From: Billgrantia campisalis
GTDB lineage: Bacteria; Pseudomonadota; Gammaproteobacteria; Pseudomonadales; Halomonadaceae
DNA length: 64,000 nt
Direction of reading: 5' to 3'
NCBI RefSeq assembly: GCF_022341425.1
Contig: NZ_JABFUC010000008.1
Coordinates: forward strand, 62,001 to 126,000
Shown here: in pieces, positions 57,638-64,000 of the stretch
Layout: every line of letters starts with the position of its first letter
Position numbering within the stretch: position 1 is the stretch's first letter
Program-made: the position numbers and the translations under genes
Notes under the pieces: generated by a model
Seen by the model: only the letters and a program-made list of their open reading frames with translations
Told to the model about the DNA's origin: nothing
Databases searched by the model: none

Positions 57638-57799
57638 ATGACCTCGACCCCCTGTTGTCAGCGCCCTGTGCATCGCCCCCTTCCGGCGATGATCCAGGCG
57701 TGTACAGCGGGTGGCGTCGCACTGGCCGGCAGCGCCGATCGCGTTGCCGGTCCGTATTGGTATTGGTTTAGCACCGGTGTGCCGGCGGCCGGGTCCTGA
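57638..57799 (+). CDS. Aromatic-rich leader peptide 1 of the DAHP synthase gene
   Basis: 53 codons from ATG 57638 (GGAGA five bases upstream) to TGA 57799. Codons 40-45 read Pro-Tyr-Trp-Tyr-Trp-Phe region (GPYWYWFS, 57749-57772), five consecutive aromatic codons, after which a hairpin, an antiterminator and a terminator follow. This is the design of transcription-attenuation leaders: shortage of charged tRNA-Tyr/Trp/Phe stalls the ribosome there. An in-frame ATG at 57620 is also possible. The leader is longer than classical ones, so a downstream internal start (57689) cannot be excluded. Confidence 0.7.
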   Translation: MTSTPCCQRPVHRPLPAMIQACTAGGVALAGSADRVAGPYWYWFSTGVPAAGS

Positions 57800-57869
57800 A
57801 CGAGGACCTCGCCGCGAAGGCACACCCAGCCGGGTTGCCTCCACCCTGAAACCCCCGGTCGGCAACCCG
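57776..57869 (+). promoter_or_regulatory. Attenuator pairings after leader peptide 1
   Basis: Pause hairpin: GGTGTGCC (57776-57783) with GGCACACC (57819-57826), continued by GCGGC/GCCGC (57785-57789 with 57811-57815) and GGTCCT/AGGACC (57792-57797 with 57803-57808). Antiterminator: CGGGTTGCC (57831-57839) with GGCAACCCG (57861-57869), which cannot coexist with the terminator. A ribosome held at the aromatic codons just upstream would disturb the pause hairpin. Confidence 0.65.
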
Positions 57870-57881
57870 ATCGGGGGTTTT
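57849..57881 (+). terminator. Attenuator terminator of leader 1
   Basis: A 14-bp stem with one G-U pair (57849-57862 with 57867-57880), loop CAAC, and a TTTT run (57878-57881). It is the strongest intrinsic terminator in the region, and its left arm overlaps the antiterminator pairing. Confidence 0.8.
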
Positions 57882-57927
57882 GCCATTCTGCCCCCCAGGA
57901 CACCATGAATCGAAGAGGAGTTGCACC

Positions 57928-58083
57928 ATGATCGACCGCCACGCTGCCGTTGCCGCCTACGCCTCCGCTCGCCAGGACTATTATGGCGGAGGCTATGGCT
58001 GGCGATTTAGCGCCGCGCGGTCGGGTCAGTGTGCCACCTCCGACCGTGAGACCACCGGTGGCATGACCTCGACACGATGTTGA
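57928..58083 (+). CDS. Aromatic-rich leader peptide 2 of the DAHP synthase gene
   Basis: 51 codons from ATG 57928 with a strong GAGGAG (57915-57920). Tyr, Trp and Phe codons cluster at residues 11-28 (YASARQDYYGGGYGWRFS). The YxWxFS end resembles leader 1 (YWYWFS). Its last residues MTSTRC resemble the first residues of leader 1 (MTSTPC), and both lie on the exact 12-mer CATGACCTCGAC (57637-57648 and 58062-58073), suggesting tandem duplication. The stop lies 23 bases before the DAHP synthase ATG. Confidence 0.65.
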   Translation: MIDRHAAVAAYASARQDYYGGGYGWRFSAARSGQCATSDRETTGGMTSTRC

Positions 58084-58099
58084 CCGACCTCACGGAGCT
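58018..58099 (+). promoter_or_regulatory. Alternative pairings reaching the DAHP synthase Shine-Dalgarno
   Basis: CGGTCGG (58018-58024) can pair with CCGACCG (58040-58046). Alternatively CCGTGAG (58044-58050) can pair with CTCACGG (58089-58095), which covers the start of the CGGAG Shine-Dalgarno at 58093-58097. GGTCGG can also pair with CCGACC at 58084-58089. No U-tract is present, so control here would act on translation rather than on termination. This is inference from pairing alone. Confidence 0.4.
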
Positions 58100-58106
58100 G
58101 AACACC

Positions 58107-59183
58107 ATGAACGCCTCGCTTTCTCTCGCCGAACGCCTGCCCGGCCACACCCCGACCAGCCTTGCCCCCGCTGCCGCCGAGACGCCGCTGCCCACGCCTG
58201 TCGAGCTGCGCCAGCGCCTGCCCCTGCCACGCCCGCTGGTCGAGCGCCTGCACGCGCAGCGCCAGGCCGTACGCGATATCCTCGACGGCCGCGACGACCG
58301 GCTGCTGGTGGTGGTGGGCCCCTGCTCGATCCACGACCCCGCCGCCGCGCTGGAGTATGCCCGGCGCCTGGCCGAGCTGACCCCGGCGGTATCCGACCGG
58401 CTGCTGCCGGTGATGCGCGTCTACGTGGAGAAGCCGCGCACCACCGTGGGCTGGAAGGGGCTCGCCTACGACCCGGACCTCGACGGCAGCGGCGACATGG
58501 CGCGCGGCCTGCACCTTTCCCGGGAGCTGATGCGCGAGGTGGTGGAGCTGGGGCTGCCGGTGGCCACCGAGCTGCTGCAGCCGATGCTTGCCCCCTACCT
58601 GGACGACCTGCTGGCCTGGGTGGCCATCGGTGCCCGCACCACCGAGTCCCAGCTGCATCGAGAGCTGGCCAGCGGCCTGGAGGCCGCCGTGGGCTTCAAG
58701 AACGGCACCGGTGGCGATATCAAGGTGGCGCTGGATGCCATGCAGGCCGCCGCCCATCCGCATCAGCACGTGGCGCTCAGTGCCGATGGCCGGCCGGTGA
58801 TGCGGGAAACCGCCGGCAACCCCTACAGCCACGTGGTGCTGCGCGGCGGCCACGCCGGCCCCAACCACGACCGTGAGTCGGTGGCGGCCTGTCGGGAAGC
58901 GCTCGAGGGCGCCGGCCTCGCCCCGCGGCTGATGGTCGACTGCAGCCATGCCAACGCCTGCAAGGATCACCGCCGCCAGGGCGAGGTGCTGCGGGACGTG
59001 ATCGACCAGCGGCTGGCCGGCGAGACGGCGCTGATGGGGCTGATGCTGGAGAGCCATCTGCAAGAGGGCAAGCAGCCGCTCACCCCCGGGCGACTGCGCC
59101 ACGGCGTCTCGGTCACCGACGCCTGCCTGGGCTGGGAGACCACCGAGTCGCTGCTGTGTGAGGCCGCCGAGCGGCTGCGCTAA
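58107..59183 (+). CDS. aroF: 3-deoxy-7-phosphoheptulonate (DAHP) synthase, class I
   Basis: First step of the shikimate pathway: condenses PEP and erythrose 4-phosphate. 358 residues of the AroF/G/H type. Active-site blocks: VVVGPCSIHDPAAALEYARR, MRVYVEKPRTTVGWKGL, AIGARTTESQLHRELASGL, VGFKNGTGGDIKVALDAM and MVDCSHANACKDHRRQ. It looks nearest to AroF, but feedback specificity cannot be read safely. The ATG at 58107 (CGGAG nine bases upstream) was preferred over ATG 58077, which overlaps leader 2 and lacks a Shine-Dalgarno. The two aromatic leaders imply control by aromatic amino acid supply. Confidence 0.92.
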   Translation: MNASLSLAERLPGHTPTSLAPAAAETPLPTPVELRQRLPLPRPLVERLHAQRQAVRDILDGRDDRLLVVVGPCSIHDPAAALEYARRLAELTPAVSDRLLPVMRVYVEKPRTTVGWKGLAYDPDLDGSGDMARGLHLSRELMREVVELGLPVATELLQPMLAPYLDDLLAWVAIGARTTESQLHRELASGLEAAVGFKNGTGGDIKVALDAMQAAAHPHQHVALSADGRPVMRETAGNPYSHVVLRGGHAGPNHDRESVAACREALEGAGLAPRLMVDCSHANACKDHRRQGEVLRDVIDQRLAGETALMGLMLESHLQEGKQPLTPGRLRHGVSVTDACLGWETTESLLCEAAERLR

Positions 59184-59235
59184 GGTTTCCCTAAGGTGGT
59201 TCGCCGGCCGGAGTATCGCCGTTTTCGTAGCGAGG

Positions 59236-59334
59236 GGCGCCGGGGATAGGCCGAAGGGGAGGTCCGATTCCAGGGAAGGAATCGGTAGTGTACAGGGAGG
59301 TATTCACAGCGCCTCCCCGAAGGCCTATCGCCGG
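59236..59334 (+). repeat. Structured element, family 2, copy C (after the DAHP synthase gene)
   Basis: Left arm GGCGCCGGGGATAGGCC (from 59236) pairs with GGCCTATCGCCGG (to 59334), extended by GGGGAGG/CCTCCCC. Inner hairpin CCGATTCC/GGAATCGG (59264-59271 with 59278-59285). Core GTACAGGGAGGTATTCACAG (59290-59309). It starts 52 bases after the gene's stop codon. Confidence 0.8.
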
Positions 59335-59438
59335 ATCAGCCGGTGCCGGTGGGTGAGGGGAAAGGAGAAGGCCTGTACCCCCACGGGCGTTGTCGGGATA
59401 ATGCCGTCGATTCCCGATATGCCACGCCGGAGGCCCCG

Positions 59439-59951
59439 ATGACATTCCAGTTCGAGCAGCACGACCCGGACACCTACCGCCGTAAGGCGCGACTGATCAG
59501 CGTGGCCATGGCCGGCCAGCTGATCGTCTTCGGCCTGGTGTTCTCCCAGCTTTTGACCGCCACCTTCGGCTCCAGCCTGTGGCTCAATGCCCTGGGCGTG
59601 CTGCTGGGCCTGATCGCCACCAGCCTGGTGTTCGCGGTCCTGCGCGAGCGCCCCTGGATGACCGAGATGCGCTATGTGTGGCAGCTCAAGCACCACCTCT
59701 CCCGGGTCAGCGGCTACCTGCCGACCCTGCGCCGCGAGATCGAGAACGGCAACCACCTGGCCCTGGACCTGCTGACCTTCTACCACCAGGGGATGCTCCA
59801 GCTCGCCGAGCTCAACGGCCGGACCCTGGACGACGATTCTGAGCTGCTCGCCGAGAAGCTGAAGGTGCGCCTGATGCGCCAGGAGAAGGGGCTCCCCGAG
59901 CGGGTCGACGGCTTCGACCCCGACGACCTGGCCGCCTTCAAGCGCGGCTGA
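59439..59951 (+). CDS. DUF3087 family membrane protein
   Basis: 170 residues. Two hydrophobic segments (about 20-42 and 47-66) follow a short N-terminus, and the C-terminal 100 residues are soluble and helical (HHLSRVSGYLPTLRREIENG, HQGMLQLAELNGRTL). I match it by recall to the DUF3087 family of gammaproteobacteria, of unknown function. CGGAGG before the ATG at 59439 supports this start. It converges on ppk. Confidence 0.75.
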   Translation: MTFQFEQHDPDTYRRKARLISVAMAGQLIVFGLVFSQLLTATFGSSLWLNALGVLLGLIATSLVFAVLRERPWMTEMRYVWQLKHHLSRVSGYLPTLRREIENGNHLALDLLTFYHQGMLQLAELNGRTLDDDSELLAEKLKVRLMRQEKGLPERVDGFDPDDLAAFKRG

Positions 59952-59964
59952 AGGAAGCGATGCC

Positions 59965-62202
59965 TCAGGCCCTGGCCGCGTAGGCGTAGAGGAGCGTCTC
60001 CTGGGCGCTGACCGGTGCGCTGTCGCCGGGCTGCTGCTGACGGTAGCTGCCGTCGCTCTGCAAGAGCCAGCTCTGGCAGTTATCCACCAGGTAGGTCTCC
60101 AGGTCCTTGCGTACCCGGGCGGCCAGCTTCTTGCTGAGCAGCGGAAAGCAGGTCTCCACGCGGTGGAACATGTTGCGGGCCATGCCGTCGGCGCTGGAGC
60201 ACCACACCTCCGGGGCGTTGCGGTTGTGGAAGTAGAAGACCCGGGTATGCTCGAGAAAGCGTCCGATGATCGAGCGTACCCGAATATTCTCCGAGACGCC
60301 GGGCAAGCCGGGACGCAGGCAGCACATGCCGCGAATGATCAGCTCGCACTCGACCCCGGCCCGGGAGGCCCGATAGAGGGCCTGGATCAGTTTGGGCTCG
60401 GTCAGCGCATTGCACTTGATGATCAGCCTTGCCGCGCGCCCCTGGCGGGCGTGCTCGGCTTCGCGCTCGATCATCGCCACCAGCCGCTCGTGTAGCGTGA
60501 AAGGGGCGTGGAGCAGCGTCTCGATACGCCGTGCCCGGCCCATGCCGGAGAGCTGCTGGAAGACCTTGTGCACGTCGGCACACAGCGTCGGGTTGGCGGT
60601 CAGCAGGCTGTAGTCGGTGTAGAGCCTTGCGGTCCTGGCATGGTAGTTGCCGGTGCCCAGGTGGGCATAGTGGCGCAGCCGGCCCTCCTCGCGGCGTACC
60701 ATATGCATCAGCTTGGCGTGGGTCTTGTAGGCCATCACCCCGTAGATGACGATGGCCCCCGCCTCCTGCAGGCGGGCGGCAAGTGACAGATTGTCGGCCT
60801 CGTCGAAGCGGGCCCGCAGCTCGATCACCACCGTGACCTCCTTGCCGTTGCCGGCGGCCTCCACCAGCGCGCCGACGATGGCCGAGTCGGCGCCGGTGCG
60901 GTAGAGCGTCTGCTTGATGGCCAGCACCGCCGGGTCGCGGGCCGCCTCGCGCAGCAGGTCCTCCACCGGCGAGAAGCTCTGGAAGGGGTGGTGAAGCAGG
61001 ATATCCTCGGCGGCGATGGCGGCGAACAGGCTCTCCTGGCGGCGCAGCGCCTTGGGCAGGCCAGGCGTGAAGGGGCGATAGCGCAGGTCCGGGTGCTCCA
61101 CCTCGCCGAGTACCGAGATCATGCGGGTCAGGTTCACCGGGCCCTGGACGCGATAGAGGTCGGCGTCACCGAGTTCGAACTGCTTGAGCAGAAAACCGGC
61201 CAGCGCCTCGGGGCAGTTGTCGGCGACCTCCAGGCGCACGCCGCTGCCGTAGCGCCGCGCCAGCAGCTCGCCGCGCAGCGCCGAGGCCAGGTCGGAAACC
61301 TCCTCCGGGTCCACCGAGAGGTCAGCGTTGCGGGTCAGGCGGAACTGATAGAGTCCGCGGACCCGCATCCCCGGGAAGACCTCCTCGGCATGGGCGTGGA
61401 TCATCGACGAGAGGAAGACGAATTCGCGAAAACCGTTCTCGCACAGTGCGTCGGGCAGGGCGATGATGCGCGGCAGCGACCGCGGTGCCGGCAGGATGGC
61501 GAGCCCCCCTTCGCGACCGAAGGCGTCCTTCCCCTCCAGCTCGACGATGAAGTTGAGACTCTTGTTGACCAGCCGGGGAAAGGGGTGGGAGGGGTCGAGT
61601 CCGATGGGGCTGACCACCGGCATGATCTCGGCCTCGACATAGTCGCGAATCCAGGCGGACTGCGCCTCGCTCCACTCACCGCGGCGCCGAAAGCGCACCC
61701 CCTTGGCCTCCAGGGCGGGGATCAGCGTCTCGTTGAGGATCCGGTACTGGCGCTCGACCTGCTCATGGGCGAGCCGGCCGATTTCGGCGAGCACCGCGCG
61801 TGGCGGGCTGCCGTCGGCGCCGCCGCTCTCGTCACCGAGCGCGACCTGGTGCTTGAGACCGGCGACCCGAATCTCGAAGAATTCGTCCAGGTTGGAGGAG
61901 AAGATCAGCAGGAACATTAGCCGGTCGAGCAGCGGGTGCGCCTCGTCCAGGGCCTGTTCCAGCACCCGGATGTTGAACTGCAGGTGCGATAGCTCGCGAT
62001 TGAAGTAGAGCTCCGGGTCGGTCAGGTCGGCCTCGGGCAGCGCCTTGGGCTTGATGCCGGTACGGGTCTGGTTGAGGCGCGGCGGGCTGGGCTCGCTGGG
62101 CGCCTCGTCGCCCGCCGGTGTCACCGCGGGCCGGGTGTCATCGGTCGAGGCGCCGTCCCGCCGTGAAGGGGGCGATGGCGGGGGGCTGTGCGCGTCTTCC
62201 AT
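59965..62202 (-). CDS. ppk: Polyphosphate kinase 1
   Basis: Makes inorganic polyphosphate from ATP. 745 residues against 688 in E. coli; the extra length is an N-terminal Pro/Ser/Asp-rich tail of about 60 residues before YFNRELSHLQFN. Both catalytic-domain histidine regions are present: YAHLGTGNYHARTARLYTDY (autophosphorylated His) and the later CSSADGMARNMFHRVETCFP. The low-complexity tail is probably unstructured. GGGAGAG precedes the ATG at 62202. Confidence 0.94.
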   Translation of the reverse strand: MEDAHSPPPSPPSRRDGASTDDTRPAVTPAGDEAPSEPSPPRLNQTRTGIKPKALPEADLTDPELYFNRELSHLQFNIRVLEQALDEAHPLLDRLMFLLIFSSNLDEFFEIRVAGLKHQVALGDESGGADGSPPRAVLAEIGRLAHEQVERQYRILNETLIPALEAKGVRFRRRGEWSEAQSAWIRDYVEAEIMPVVSPIGLDPSHPFPRLVNKSLNFIVELEGKDAFGREGGLAILPAPRSLPRIIALPDALCENGFREFVFLSSMIHAHAEEVFPGMRVRGLYQFRLTRNADLSVDPEEVSDLASALRGELLARRYGSGVRLEVADNCPEALAGFLLKQFELGDADLYRVQGPVNLTRMISVLGEVEHPDLRYRPFTPGLPKALRRQESLFAAIAAEDILLHHPFQSFSPVEDLLREAARDPAVLAIKQTLYRTGADSAIVGALVEAAGNGKEVTVVIELRARFDEADNLSLAARLQEAGAIVIYGVMAYKTHAKLMHMVRREEGRLRHYAHLGTGNYHARTARLYTDYSLLTANPTLCADVHKVFQQLSGMGRARRIETLLHAPFTLHERLVAMIEREAEHARQGRAARLIIKCNALTEPKLIQALYRASRAGVECELIIRGMCCLRPGLPGVSENIRVRSIIGRFLEHTRVFYFHNRNAPEVWCSSADGMARNMFHRVETCFPLLSKKLAARVRKDLETYLVDNCQSWLLQSDGSYRQQQPGDSAPVSAQETLLYAYAARA

Positions 62203-62259
62203 GGTCTCTCCCGGGAGGTGAGACGCAGGGGTGCCGCGCGATCCGCCGCCCCCCTGCGG

Positions 62260-64000
<1,741 letters not shown>

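Noticed and set aside
58077..59183. ATG 58077 as the DAHP synthase start
   Set aside because: It overlaps leader 2, has no Shine-Dalgarno and adds ten residues not typical of the family, while ATG 58107 has CGGAG at nine bases.

Overview
The window is a 64 kb, high-GC, densely packed piece of a gammaproteobacterial chromosome. Protein similarity and gene order (coaBC-dut-algC-argB-slmA facing radC-rpmB-rpmG-mutM; map-glnD-dapC-dapD-dapE; rpsB to accA) fit a Halomonas-like member of the Halomonadaceae. The genus is inferred from recalled protein families, not from a search. I saw no rRNA or tRNA gene, insertion sequence, prophage or CRISPR array; this is core genome.

Layout. 1-771 is the end of rpoH. 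844-5746 (minus) holds slmA, argB, algC, dut and coaBC. 5918-12943 (plus) holds radC, rpmB, rpmG, mutM, an RlmI-type methyltransferase, a DUF2007 protein, a hotdog thioesterase, alanine dehydrogenase and trpS. A YeeE/YedE sulfur transporter and malic enzyme maeA follow, convergent with aconitase acnA. A CPXCG protein, trxB, slyX and a membrane-anchored cold-shock-domain protein lead to a minus-strand nitrogen/lysine cluster (map, glnD, dapC, yffB, dapD, dapE). 29713-50837 is the classical plus-strand run rpsB, tsf, pyrH, frr, uppS, cdsA, dxr, rseP, bamA, skp, lpxD, fabZ, lpxA, lpxB, rnhB, dnaE, accA, tilS, joining translation, isoprenoid and phospholipid precursors, outer-membrane assembly, lipid A, replication and fatty acid synthesis. 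ppx (minus), rho, ubiD, a flavin reductase, folM, a 43-residue membrane peptide, a DAHP synthase, a DUF3087 protein, ppk, hemB (both minus) and the start of elbB complete the window.

The most interesting non-coding signals are these. (1) Upstream of the DAHP synthase gene are two tandem leader peptides rich in Tyr/Trp/Phe. The first is followed by a full terminator/antiterminator set; the second has alternative pairings reaching the synthase ribosome binding site. (2) Four copies of a roughly 115-140 bp palindromic element lie immediately after the stop codons of radC, maeA, accA and rho, all in the same orientation, with stems that covary between copies. (3) A second structured element occurs three times, after dnaE, rho and the DAHP synthase gene. 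(4) A 131-bp nested palindrome able to form a three-way junction sits between ald and trpS. (5) A four-tract G-quadruplex motif touches the slyX stop codon.

Coordinates and start codons were worked out by hand from the sequence and translations. Promoters and terminators are pattern calls without expression data.
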